In this document: positions 55,168 to 63,766 of the stretch, piece by piece
Position numbering within the stretch: the first letter of the stretch is position 1
Layout of the letters: each line of letters starts with the position of its first letter
Source: Bacteroidota bacterium
GTDB taxonomy: Bacteria; Bacteroidota; Bacteroidia; Chitinophagales; Chitinophagaceae
Assembly: GCA_016711825.1 (NCBI GenBank)
Contig: JADJSG010000011.1
Coordinates: 186,001 to 250,000 of the forward strand
Direction: 5' to 3'
Length of the DNA stretch: 64,000 nt
Made by a program: the position numbers and the translations under genes
Notes under the pieces: generated by a model
Database searches by the model: none
The model's input: only the letters and a program-made list of their open reading frames with translations
What the model was told of the DNA's origin: nothing

Positions 55168-55734
55168 ATGCGTAAGTTAAAATTGCAAGTACAAATGACC
55201 GTTGATGGTTTTATATCCGGACCCAATGGCGAAATGGATTGGTTGTGTTTTACCTGGACTGAAGACATCAAAAACTATGTAAGAGAAATAACAGCACCCG
55301 TTGACACCATCCTGTTAGGAAGAAAACTGGCTGAGGGTTTTATACCTCACTGGGAAAATGTTGTACAAGATTCAGCGCATCCAGAATATGACGGTGGTGT
55401 AAAATTTACATCTACCCCAAAAGTCGTGTTTTCAAAAACAATTCATCAATCTATTTGGAACAATACAACCATGGCCAATGGCGACTTAGTAGAAGAAATT
55501 AATGTTTTAAAAAACATGGAAGGCCAAGATATTATTGTTTATGGGGGTGGCACATTTGTATCTGCATTGATCAAAAATAAACTCATCGATGAGTTGCATT
55601 TGTTTATCAATCCGACTGCTATTGGCAATGGCATGCCTATTTTTAAAGAACTTGCTGCAATGCAGGCATTTAATGTGCTTCATGTTAAACATTTTGATTG
55701 TGGCATCATAGTGTTGACCTATCAACCCATTTAA
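55168..55734 (+). CDS. Dihydrofolate reductase-like/RibD C-terminal domain protein
   Basis: 188 residues. Reads as the RibD-C/DHFR fold: KLKLQVQMTVDGFISGPNGEMDWL at the start, VDTILLGRKLAEGFIPHW, then TPKVVFSKTI, DIIVYGGGTFVSALIKNKLIDELHLFINPTAIGNGMPIF. It should bind NAD(P)H; the substrate (pterin, flavin precursor or other) is not known for these stand-alone proteins, and it is not a bona fide FolA. It is monocistronic with its own promoter-like box upstream. Confidence 0.88.
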   Translation: MRKLKLQVQMTVDGFISGPNGEMDWLCFTWTEDIKNYVREITAPVDTILLGRKLAEGFIPHWENVVQDSAHPEYDGGVKFTSTPKVVFSKTIHQSIWNNTTMANGDLVEEINVLKNMEGQDIIVYGGGTFVSALIKNKLIDELHLFINPTAIGNGMPIFKELAAMQAFNVLHVKHFDCGIIVLTYQPI

Positions 55735-56309
55735 AACAGATGCATAGCTATGCAATGTGAATGAATGCTACGAGGATTTACATCTTAATACATTCATTGT
55801 TTCATCATTTAACCACGAGATAGTATATAATTAGAAATTGTATAATTCGAGATTGTACATTAACGTCAGAACAAATCAGGATTAAGCATTCAACATTAAA
55901 AACCTGTACCAGTGTTTAGTCAATCTATTTACTTGACTTATAAAGGCCTTCAACATAAAACCCAACAATGATTAAATGCATAGATACCTGATAGTCATTT
56001 TGAAATGTTTACTGGTCTAATAAGTAATATCTTTTTTTATGGTTATAAACAAACTCATTGAAATTTCATTTTGTAAGTAATCTCAAATGTATTTAATAAG
56101 TAGTCTGAAAAAGTTTGGTATAATGCTCACACACATTACATTTCATCTAATCACAAATGGTGTATCTTTAATGTGTCGCTGGTATAAGAAATAAAATGTA
56201 TTTGACAAGTTCATGGGTATCTATTGATAAAGTCGCAACAACAATTTCCTTTTATACATTATTCTTCTGAATCCCAACTTTTTAATTGAAAACATGTTTA
56301 TTTTGCATC
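55735..56309 (+). other. Long gene-free gap upstream of moaC-moaB
   Basis: 575 bp, strongly AT-rich, with no credible coding frame on either strand. It starts with a perfect 14-bp palindrome (TGCATAGCTATGCA, 55741-55754) 6 bp after the preceding stop. No riboswitch-like or tRNA-like fold was recognised by eye, although the size before a molybdopterin gene makes a leader RNA worth testing. Confidence 0.4.
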
Positions 56310-57221
56310 ATGACAGACATCTTACATAAAATTATTAGTAAAAGAATTGCCTTAGCACAAGCCATTGTACAAGTAAGTAGCGAAAGTACTATGAATGCCA
56401 TTTTACAGAAACTGGTACCCAAAGGCGATGTGTTTGAATTTGCCAGGGCTGCAGGTTTGCTGGCTTTAAAAAAAACCAGCGATGTGATTCCTGATTGTCA
56501 TCCTTTACCGATTGAATATGCAAAAATCAACTATGAAACAGAAGGCTTGCAAATAAAAATCATGGTAGAAGTAGCCACCATTTACAAAACAGGTGTTGAA
56601 GTAGAAGCCATGCATGGCGCATCTGTTACGGCCCTTACCATGTACGATATGCTCAAACCCATAGATAAAAAGGTGGAAATACATTCGATTAAACTGATAG
56701 AAAAAAGCGGAGGCAAAAACGATTTTAATGACCAACTTACACATAAATTAAAAACGGCAGTAATTGTTTGTAGCGATACCATTTTTAAAGAAAAAAAAGA
56801 AGATAAAGCGGGTAAAGCGGTATTAAGTTTGCTCGAAAAATACCCTATAGATGCTGTATTATATACCATTATTCCAGATGAAAAAGAACAAATTCAAAAA
56901 CAGTTACAAACCTGTGTAAATCAACAATTTGACATGGTGTTATTTGTTGGTGGTACGGGTTTATCGCCTCGTGATGTTACCCCCGAATCGGTGAGCGAAC
57001 TGATAGAACGAGAGATTCCAGGTATCATGGAAGCTGCAAGGCAATATGGTCAGCAACGAACACCCTATGCCATGCTATCAAGAGGTGTGGCAGGCTTTAT
57101 TGCTCAAACATTGGTATTGACTTTGCCAGGATCAACCAAAGGTGCCATTGAAACCATGCAGGCGATATTTCCAGCATTACTACATGTATTTAAAGTAGCT
57201 GAAGGTAGTCGTCATGATTAA
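56310..57221 (+). CDS. Bifunctional molybdenum cofactor protein MoaC-MoaB
   Basis: 303 residues from the ATG at 56310; a TTG at 56286 would add eight residues. The N-terminal half is MoaC (cyclic pyranopterin monophosphate synthase): VPKGDVFEFARAAG with Lys38, DCHPLPIEY with His64, TGVEVEAMHGASVTALTMYDMLK (Glu99, Asp113, Lys116) and LIEKSGGKND. The C-terminal half (from about 148) is MoaB-like, with VIVCSDTIFKEKKEDKAG and VGGTGLSPRDVTPESV, which adenylylates or binds molybdopterin. The MoaC N-terminus is short relative to stand-alone MoaC. No other moa or moe genes are in the window. Confidence 0.92.
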   Translation: MTDILHKIISKRIALAQAIVQVSSESTMNAILQKLVPKGDVFEFARAAGLLALKKTSDVIPDCHPLPIEYAKINYETEGLQIKIMVEVATIYKTGVEVEAMHGASVTALTMYDMLKPIDKKVEIHSIKLIEKSGGKNDFNDQLTHKLKTAVIVCSDTIFKEKKEDKAGKAVLSLLEKYPIDAVLYTIIPDEKEQIQKQLQTCVNQQFDMVLFVGGTGLSPRDVTPESVSELIEREIPGIMEAARQYGQQRTPYAMLSRGVAGFIAQTLVLTLPGSTKGAIETMQAIFPALLHVFKVAEGSRHD

Positions 57222-57223
57222 TT

Positions 57224-57254
57224 TTTGCAAACTTAAAAAAAGTATTTATTTTTG
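57224..57254 (+). promoter_or_regulatory. Consensus Bacteroidota promoter of the DUF937-like gene
   Basis: TTTG (57224-57227), 19 bp, then TATTTTTG (57247-57254): a full match to TTTG-N19-TAnnTTTG. The ATG follows 27 bp later. This is the best housekeeping promoter seen in the window. Confidence 0.6.
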
Positions 57255-57281
57255 AATCTCACATAATAAAAAACTTACATC

Positions 57282-57941
57282 ATGATTGAACAACTTTTTA
57301 ATTTAATTCAACAAGAATCTCAAAACGAAATCATTAACAACCCTGCTATCCCTAACGAGTATAATAATCAAGCCGTTGGGTTGGCAACCGAATCTGTTTT
57401 TAGCGGACTTCAAGGCGCTTTGGCCAATGGAGGCCTTAAAGATGTGATGGGTCTCTTTGGGGGACAATCAGATACCAATACCAATAATCCATTGGTGGGT
57501 GGTATTGTAAATAACTTAGTAGCTAGCCTCATGAAAAAATTTGGCATTGACAGCCCCATGGCTACTTCTATTGCTGGTTCACTGATTCCTTCAATCATTG
57601 GCAAACTTGTAAACAAAACCAATGACCCCAATGATCATGGATTTGATATCAATGATATAATCGGTACATTAACAGGTGGCAATGCAAGTAATGCAGGAGT
57701 AGAAATACCTGGTGGTCAAATAGCCCCTACATCCTCAGGTGGCATCGATTTTGGAAGTATCTTAAAAAAAATAACGAGTGGTGGCTTAGATGCCAATCAA
57801 GATGGCAGCATTGGCTTAGATGATTTAAGTGGCCTCATAGGAGGTGCTGCATCAAATGCTCAACAACAACATCAGGGCCAACAACAACCACAGGGAGGTG
57901 GTGGCATTTTTGATATGCTCAAAGGGCTTATGGGCTCTTAG
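57282..57941 (+). CDS. DUF937-like protein with dockerin/EF-hand-type calcium loop
   Basis: 219 residues, no signal peptide or TM helix. The N-terminal helical part (LFNLIQQESQNEIINNPAIPNEYNNQAVGLATESVFSGLQGAL) and the repeated G-L-x-x-L-G helices resemble DUF937 proteins. Near the C-terminus DANQDGSIGLDD gives a full EF-hand/dockerin loop (D170, N172, D174, S176, G178, D181), so calcium binding is likely. A QQHQGQQQPQGGGG linker leads to a final amphipathic FDMLKGLMGS. The function is unknown. It has its own consensus promoter, and the exported gene at 57970 follows closely. Confidence 0.75.
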   Translation: MIEQLFNLIQQESQNEIINNPAIPNEYNNQAVGLATESVFSGLQGALANGGLKDVMGLFGGQSDTNTNNPLVGGIVNNLVASLMKKFGIDSPMATSIAGSLIPSIIGKLVNKTNDPNDHGFDINDIIGTLTGGNASNAGVEIPGGQIAPTSSGGIDFGSILKKITSGGLDANQDGSIGLDDLSGLIGGAASNAQQQHQGQQQPQGGGGIFDMLKGLMGS

Positions 57942-57969
57942 TTTTTTTAAATATTTTATTTTACCTACT

Positions 57970-58344
57970 ATGAAATATATATTCATTACGATAGCCATTG
58001 TGCTATGTACACCCTATGTATGGGCACAAACTTATACCAAACGTACTCCAACAGAAAAAGCTCAATACTATACCGATGAAATGGTCAAGGACTTACAACT
58101 TGACTCAAGTATGGCCAGCAAAGTATTTGAAATCAATCTGCTGGTATCGCTGCAATTCGATTCTTTGTATGCCACCAAGCCCGACAAAGATCAAGCTCGT
58201 CAGGGTGCCATTTCGATTTACAAAAAGAGAGATGCTTCCTTGAGACAAGTATTAAGTACCCAGCAATTTTTGATGTTTGACGATATACAACGCGAAAAAA
58301 GAGAAAAAAAAAGGCTTGAAAAGCAACAAAAAGAAAAGGAATAA
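57970..58344 (+). CDS. Small exported helical protein (Spy/DUF4890-like)
   Basis: 124 residues from the ATG at 57970; a longer frame from 57844 overlaps the preceding gene and is rejected. Signal peptide ends YVWAQ. The mature protein is all-helical and highly charged, with the pattern KRTPTEKAQYYTDEMVKDLQLDSSMASKVFEIN, then RQVLSTQQFLMFDDIQREKREKKRL and a Lys/Glu-rich end. This is like the periplasmic Spy/CpxP-type or DUF4890 chaperone-like proteins. It lies 28 bp after the DUF937-like gene, so co-transcription is probable. Confidence 0.75.
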   Translation: MKYIFITIAIVLCTPYVWAQTYTKRTPTEKAQYYTDEMVKDLQLDSSMASKVFEINLLVSLQFDSLYATKPDKDQARQGAISIYKKRDASLRQVLSTQQFLMFDDIQREKREKKRLEKQQKEKE

Positions 58345-58506
58345 TTATAGCAACATGACTTACTAATCATGCCATGATTTTATAAATATTACAGGTGTAA
58401 AGACCGATTGAAATAACTTTGAAGGATAATAAAGAAATCGCTGTTTGTCTTTTCCAATGAATATAAACAAGCTAGCGTGTGAGTCCCAACAAATGAGCGT
58501 ATCAGT

Positions 58507-59319
58507 TTATTTTTTCTTTTGGTAATTGGCCAAAAAGATATCTAAGGCAGCAACCATCGAAGGGGCATTCGGCAAAGGTGCTTTTAATTGCAAATTCAAA
58601 CCTGCATCTTCAACAGCTTTTGTGGTAATGGGACCAAAAGCACCAATCAAAGTGCCGTTTTGGTTAAAGGATGGCATATTCTCAAACAATGATTTAACAC
58701 CTCCAGGGGTAAAAAATACAATCATGTCGTGCTTTTTCTCCAACAATTCTTTTACATCTGCACAAACGGTTTTGTACAATACCACTTCAGAGTAGTCAAG
58801 ACTATTTTTTTGAAGACATTCTAAAATTTCATTCCTACAAATATCATTCACAGGGACCAAATACCTTTCTTTGGTTTTGTGTTTGGCAATCACTTCCAAC
58901 ATACTATTGACAGTACCATCTTCCCCATAAAATATTTTACGTTTTCTGTAAATAATAAATTTTTGTAGGTATAAAGAAATGGCTTCTGTAATACAAAAAT
59001 ATTTCATTTCAGGAGAAACTTTCATTTTCAACTCCTCACAGATCCTAAAAAAGTGGTCGATGGCATTTCGGCTATTAAATATGATAGCACCATGCTCTTT
59101 TATTTCTACACGTTGCTTACGAAAATCTTTTGATGGCAAACCTTCAACGATGATAAAAGGACAGAAATCAAGTTTTACATGATACTTTTTCTCTAACTCA
59201 AAATAAGGTGATTTTTCTGACTCAGGTCTGGGTTGCGTTATCAATATCGTATTGATAGGTTTAGTTACAGAGGCCTTAGCAGATGTGGTGGGCTCTTTAA
59301 TTTTTGCAACTTTTGCCAT
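58507..59319 (-). CDS. hemD: Uroporphyrinogen-III synthase family protein
   Basis: 270 residues. After a Lys/Ala/Thr-rich N-terminus (1-20, not found in short HemD), two alpha/beta domains follow: ILITQPRPESEKSPYFELEKKYHVKLDFCPFI, then EHGAIIFNSRNAIDHFF, YFCITEAISLYLQKF, DYSEVVLYKT, MIVFFTPGGVKSLF and IGAFGPITTKAVEDAGL. It closes the linear hydroxymethylbilane into uroporphyrinogen III for heme. It is next to DUF4271, a standard Bacteroidota pairing, with the latter transcribed just upstream on the same strand. Confidence 0.9.
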   Translation of the reverse strand: MAKVAKIKEPTTSAKASVTKPINTILITQPRPESEKSPYFELEKKYHVKLDFCPFIIVEGLPSKDFRKQRVEIKEHGAIIFNSRNAIDHFFRICEELKMKVSPEMKYFCITEAISLYLQKFIIYRKRKIFYGEDGTVNSMLEVIAKHKTKERYLVPVNDICRNEILECLQKNSLDYSEVVLYKTVCADVKELLEKKHDMIVFFTPGGVKSLFENMPSFNQNGTLIGAFGPITTKAVEDAGLNLQLKAPLPNAPSMVAALDIFLANYQKKK

Positions 59320-59365
59320 ACTTTATTGTTTTCAATTAGGTTTTAGTCAATATTATTCAATAAAA

Positions 59366-60202
59366 TCATCTCAGAAACTTAAACAGCAACATGAGTGGAA
59401 TTATTTCAAAGGCGCAAAGGTAAACAATAAAATGCAAAAAATGAACAGTTAATAGTTTCTTCATCAAGCTACTATTTCTGAGTATGCGAAGTAGACTTGC
59501 CAGTATCAATATTAAGACTGCACATTGCAAGAACAACAAGGCTAATTTTTCAGACGAAATCAGGATTAATATCGCTAATGGAAAAAGAACGATAGCCCCA
59601 ATTTTATATACCATCGATACATTAAGATAATATTGATGCAATACTGCCTTTTTATCAAAGGTCCAGGCAGTGATATTCATCATGATTGTTTTTAACATAA
59701 AAAGAAAGGTAACCCCTGCAATACAAATCAGCACACCTGAAATCACAGAAATATGTGCAAAGAAACCTTTGTAATGCACTAAAAAACAATAAGTTGTATA
59801 TCCTAAGGTGATTAAATACAAGGCATAAAAACTAATGATTGAAATATGATCAGTTTCTGCCTGCACCTTACGTTTGTCATTCATATTTTTGAGCATCTGC
59901 AAACTGCCCGTAAACTGATGCGCAAACATTAGCCTTACGCCAGCAAACACATATAACAACAAAATAGATATAAAAAATACAGTGGTTTTATTCTTGTGTG
60001 GCCTGAGTTTTGGCGCTTGACCATCTACCGCTTTAACATCATTGAGAAAGGCACTCCTTGCCATAACTTTTTGAAATAAGGGCTCTATTGAGTGGGTGGT
60101 CGTATCGTCATAAGGATAGCCCAATAAGGTAACCGTATATGTACCTGCATTTGCTACCGAACATACACCTACCCATAAAAGCAGCAACCACATACGAACC
60201 AT
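59366..60202 (-). CDS. DUF4271 membrane protein
   Basis: 278 residues. An N-terminal signal-like segment (MVRMWLLLLWVGVCSVANA) and a short extracytoplasmic region are followed by about six TM helices (TTVFFISILLLYVFAGVRLM, HISIISFYALYLITLGYTTYCFLVHY, LFPLAILILISSEKLALLFLQCAVLILILASLL, LHFIVYLCAFEIIPLMLL). The IPLMLL ending near the C-terminus is typical of DUF4271. Its gene partner is hemD, 46 bp downstream, but a role in heme synthesis is not shown. Confidence 0.88.
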   Translation of the reverse strand: MVRMWLLLLWVGVCSVANAGTYTVTLLGYPYDDTTTHSIEPLFQKVMARSAFLNDVKAVDGQAPKLRPHKNKTTVFFISILLLYVFAGVRLMFAHQFTGSLQMLKNMNDKRKVQAETDHISIISFYALYLITLGYTTYCFLVHYKGFFAHISVISGVLICIAGVTFLFMLKTIMMNITAWTFDKKAVLHQYYLNVSMVYKIGAIVLFPLAILILISSEKLALLFLQCAVLILILASLLRILRNSSLMKKLLTVHFLHFIVYLCAFEIIPLMLLFKFLR

Positions 60203-60318
60203 GATAAAAACAATAGATTGAATAATTTGTCAAAAGTAGTGGCTTCTGTTTCAAAAGCTAAAAATATTATTCAACATAGATGTTATTAACTATATTCACT
60301 AAAAAAGAAGCTACAAAT

Positions 60319-60326
60319 TACATTTG
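60319..60326 (+). promoter_or_regulatory. Probable -7 element (TACATTTG) of the topoisomerase gene
   Basis: Exact TAnnTTTG match only 20 bp before the ATG at 60347, implying a very short leader. No strong -33 box. Confidence 0.4.
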
Positions 60327-60346
60327 CATTCAGCACAATAAACGAT

Positions 60347-62857
60347 ATGTCAGAAGAGTTAAATATTGAAAATAAAGGCACCCATAAAAACCATGTGAGT
60401 GAAATGTATCAAAACTGGTTTTTAGATTATGCCAGCTATGTGATACTTGAACGGGCAGTACCAGCAGGGAGCGATGGACTCAAGCCAGTGCAACGCCGTA
60501 TATTGCATGCTTTGAAAGAAATGGATGATGGCCGGTTTAATAAAGTAGCGAATGTAATAGGCCAAACCATGCAATACCATCCGCATGGAGATGCAAGTAT
60601 TGGTGAGGCAATCATCAATATCGGACAAAAAGATTTACTCCTTGATACCCAGGGCAATTGGGGAGATGTGCGCACCGGAGACAGTGCGGCTGCCCCACGA
60701 TATATAGAAACTCGTTTGTCGAAGTTTGCCTTAGAAGTGGCCTTCAACAATAAAATTACTGAATGGCAACTCAGTTATGATGGTCGAAAAAACGAACCCG
60801 TATTTCTTCCCATGAAGTTTCCCTTATTGCTTGCTCAAGGTGCCGAAGGGATTGCGGTCGGTTTATCGACTAAAATATTACCCCACAATTTTTGTGAACT
60901 GATTGATGCATCAATCAAGTATTTAAAGGGTAAAAAATTTGAACTATTCCCCGATTTTTTAACCGGGGGTATGATAGATATCGCCCAATACAATGATGGT
61001 AAAAGGGGTGGAAAAGTTAGGGTTCGTTGTCATATTGAAAAAAATGACAATAAGGTCATACTTATTAAAGATGTCCCTTTTGGGGTTACGGTACCTTCAT
61101 TGATAGAAAGTATCGTCAAAGCCAATGACAGTGGGAAAATAAAAATAAAAAAAGTATCTGACAATACCGCAGCCGCAGTTGAAATTGAAATTCATTTGGC
61201 TACAGGCGTAACTGCTGACCAAACCATAGATGCCTTGTATGCGTTTACAAGTTGCGAAGTATCAATTTCACCCAATATTTGTGTGATTGTTGAAGACAAG
61301 CCTGTTTTTATTACCGCCACCGAATTGCTCAAATTATCAACCGATCAAACCAAAGAAACCTTACGGCTTGAATTGGAATTAAAGCTAAAAGAGCTCGAAG
61401 ACAATTGGCATTATTCTTCTTTAGAAAAAATATTTATCGAAAAAAGAATCTATCGCGATATTGAAGAAGAAGAAACCTGGGAAGGTGTTATCAGTGCCAT
61501 TGATAAAGGGTTAACGCCTTATAAAAAACTATTTAAACGCATAATCACCGAAGAGGATATCGTGCGTTTGACAGAAATCAAAATCAAGCGAATATCAAAA
61601 TTTGATGCATTCAAAGCCAATGAACATATCAGAGGTCTTGAAAAAAGCATTGAAGAAACAAAGCATCATTTAGCTCATTTGGTGGAGTATGCAATTGATT
61701 ATTTCGAAAATTTGTTAAAAAAATATGGCAAAGGAAGAGAACGCAATACCGAAATAAAAGTATTTGATAATATACAAATTGCTGAAATTGCCATCGCAAA
61801 TACTAAACTGTATGCCAATTGGAGTGAGGGTTTTATAGGCACAAGCTTGAAAAAAGATGAATTTATATTTGATTGTTCAGATGTAGACAATATCATAGCA
61901 TTTACACGTGACGGAAAAATGAAGGTTTTTAAAGTGGCCGATAAAGTGTTTGTAGGTAAAGACATCATTCATGCCGAAATATTTAAAAAAGCTGATGACA
62001 GAACTACTTTTAACGTAATCTATAGTGATGGCAAAACAGGCATTTCATTTGCAAAAAGATTTAATGTAACAGGCATCACCCGCGACAAGGAATATGACCT
62101 CACCAAAGGCTCTCCTAAAAGTAAAATTCTTTATTTCACCTCCAATGCCAATGGTGAAAGTGAAGTGGTATCGATTTCATTGAGTGCCGCCTGCAAAGCA
62201 AAAATAAAAACTTTTGAATTTGACTTTGCTGAATTGTCTATCAAAGGACGTAGTAGTATGGGCAATCAAGTGACCAAATATCCTGTGAAAGGCATTAAAC
62301 AAAAATATAAAGGGACTTCGTCATTGGGGGGCAAAAAAATATGGTACGACGATGTGGTTGGCCGTTTAAATACCGATGAAAAGGGCATGTATCTGGGCAC
62401 ATTTGCCGAAGAAGATAAAATCATTACCCTTTATAGTGATGGCAGTTATACCTTAAATAATACAGAACTTACCAATCGCTTTGATGCTGACAAGGTAGTG
62501 ATGATTGAAAAGTTTAAACCACAAGCCATTTTGAGTGCTGTTTATTACGATGCCGATAAAAAACAATTCAATGCGAAACGTTTTAAAATTGAAACCCTTA
62601 CTTTAAATACAAAATTTCAATTTATTAAAGAAGGAGAAGGCAATTATTTAGAATGGATTACTTCACATGTTAGTCCCATTGTCAAAATCAAAACGGGCAA
62701 GAAAAAATACTTACCGAGTGAAGAAATCATCAACTTGGAAGAGTTGGTAGATGTGATGGGATGGAAAGCCATTGGAACTAAACTCTGTGAAAAAGATTTG
62801 CTTGAGATTAGTTTGGTGCTTGATGAGGAAGAAAGTAAGCAGCGTGCATTATTTTAA
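60347..62857 (+). CDS. parC: DNA topoisomerase IV subunit A (gyrase/topo IV A family)
   Basis: 836 residues. N-terminal winged-helix/breakage region: DYASYVILERAVPAGSDGLKPVQRRIL (about 28-53), QTMQYHPHGDASIGEAIINI and the active tyrosine in AAPRYIETRL (Tyr119). Then PMKFPLLLAQGAEGIAVGLSTKILPHNF. The C-terminal propeller part is irregular and lacks a clear GyrA box, which favours topoisomerase IV over gyrase. It would decatenate replicated chromosomes together with ParE, whose gene is not adjacent. An intact frame throughout, unlike the gene immediately following. Confidence 0.9.
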   Translation: MSEELNIENKGTHKNHVSEMYQNWFLDYASYVILERAVPAGSDGLKPVQRRILHALKEMDDGRFNKVANVIGQTMQYHPHGDASIGEAIINIGQKDLLLDTQGNWGDVRTGDSAAAPRYIETRLSKFALEVAFNNKITEWQLSYDGRKNEPVFLPMKFPLLLAQGAEGIAVGLSTKILPHNFCELIDASIKYLKGKKFELFPDFLTGGMIDIAQYNDGKRGGKVRVRCHIEKNDNKVILIKDVPFGVTVPSLIESIVKANDSGKIKIKKVSDNTAAAVEIEIHLATGVTADQTIDALYAFTSCEVSISPNICVIVEDKPVFITATELLKLSTDQTKETLRLELELKLKELEDNWHYSSLEKIFIEKRIYRDIEEEETWEGVISAIDKGLTPYKKLFKRIITEEDIVRLTEIKIKRISKFDAFKANEHIRGLEKSIEETKHHLAHLVEYAIDYFENLLKKYGKGRERNTEIKVFDNIQIAEIAIANTKLYANWSEGFIGTSLKKDEFIFDCSDVDNIIAFTRDGKMKVFKVADKVFVGKDIIHAEIFKKADDRTTFNVIYSDGKTGISFAKRFNVTGITRDKEYDLTKGSPKSKILYFTSNANGESEVVSISLSAACKAKIKTFEFDFAELSIKGRSSMGNQVTKYPVKGIKQKYKGTSSLGGKKIWYDDVVGRLNTDEKGMYLGTFAEEDKIITLYSDGSYTLNNTELTNRFDADKVVMIEKFKPQAILSAVYYDADKKQFNAKRFKIETLTLNTKFQFIKEGEGNYLEWITSHVSPIVKIKTGKKKYLPSEEIINLEELVDVMGWKAIGTKLCEKDLLEISLVLDEEESKQRALF

Positions 62858-62937
62858 AAATCAAGAAAGGCTGTACAAATAAATTATAATATTGCATAGC
62901 CTACCAATAGAAAAATTACATTTAAAATAAAAATATA

Positions 62938-63694
62938 TTGCAATACACCCTCAAAAAACAGCTTGGTCAACACTTCCTGCATGATGAACATGTCTGCCAG
63001 AAAATCGTTGATGCGCTTAGCCTAATATAAAAAATCTTTTGGAGATTGGACCTGGCGGGGTGCTATCACCAAGTATCTTATGCATTTGCCTGTCGAAAAC
63101 TATTTGTGTATCGAACTGGATAAAGACAAAATAGATTATTTGTATAAAATATATCCTGCTTTAAAAGACAAAATCAGTCATGACGATTTTCTGGATGCTG
63201 AACTTCCTTTTGATGAACACTTTACGATTATTGGTAATTTTCCATATAATATTTCTACCCAGATTATTTTTAAAGTACTCGATTGGAAAGCATATGTAGA
63301 TGAGGTAGTGGGCATGTTTCAAAAAGAAGTGGCTGAACGCATTGCCTCTAAGCATGGCAGTAAAAGCTATGGCATCATGAGTGTGTTGGTGCAATGTTAT
63401 TACGATATCGAGTATTTATTTGATGTACCTGCCTCCAGTTTTACCCCGCCGCCTAAAGTGGTTTCAGGAGTGATCAGGCTGACACGTAATCATAATCCAT
63501 ACCAAATAAGCGATGAAAAAAATTTAAGGTCTTTGTAAAAGCTGCATTTAATCAACGCAGAAAAAACTTTACGGAATAGTTTAAAATCTATTTTACCTCC
63601 TGAGAAACTGCAAGGGGAAATTTTTAATAAACGGGCTGAGCAATTGAGTGTGAAAGATTTTGTGGATTTGTTTCATGAAATGTATGAGTCATAA
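62938..63694 (+). pseudogene. rsmA: rsmA (16S rRNA dimethyladenosine transferase) broken by four frameshifts
   Basis: The protein is recognisable in pieces. QYTLKKQLGQHFLHDEHVCQKIVDALSLI (TTG at 62938) stops at 63028. LLEIGPGG follows in another frame from 63036. AITKYLMHLPVENYLCIELDKDKID...IIGNFPYNISTQIIF...SFTPPPKVVSGVIRL then runs in a third frame to 63538. FVKAAFNQRRKT and LRNSLKSILPPEKLQGEIFNKRAEQLSVKDFVDLFHEMYES follow in two more to the stop at 63692-63694. The shifts are at or next to AAAAAA, GGGG, a TTT/AAAA junction and AAAAAA. RsmA dimethylates A1518 and A1519 of 16S rRNA. The breaks may be real decay or homopolymer sequencing errors. Confidence 0.85.
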
Positions 63695-63766
63695 TGCATT
63701 TGTTTTTCGATGACCTCCTGAATACAATTTAAGCAGACCCTATAAAATATATAGGGGTGAAAAAGA

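Noticed and set aside
55741..55754. Perfect palindrome TGCATAGCTATGCA just after the RibD/DHFR-like gene
   Set aside because: It has no loop, no T tract and no second copy, so it cannot be called a terminator or operator on its own.
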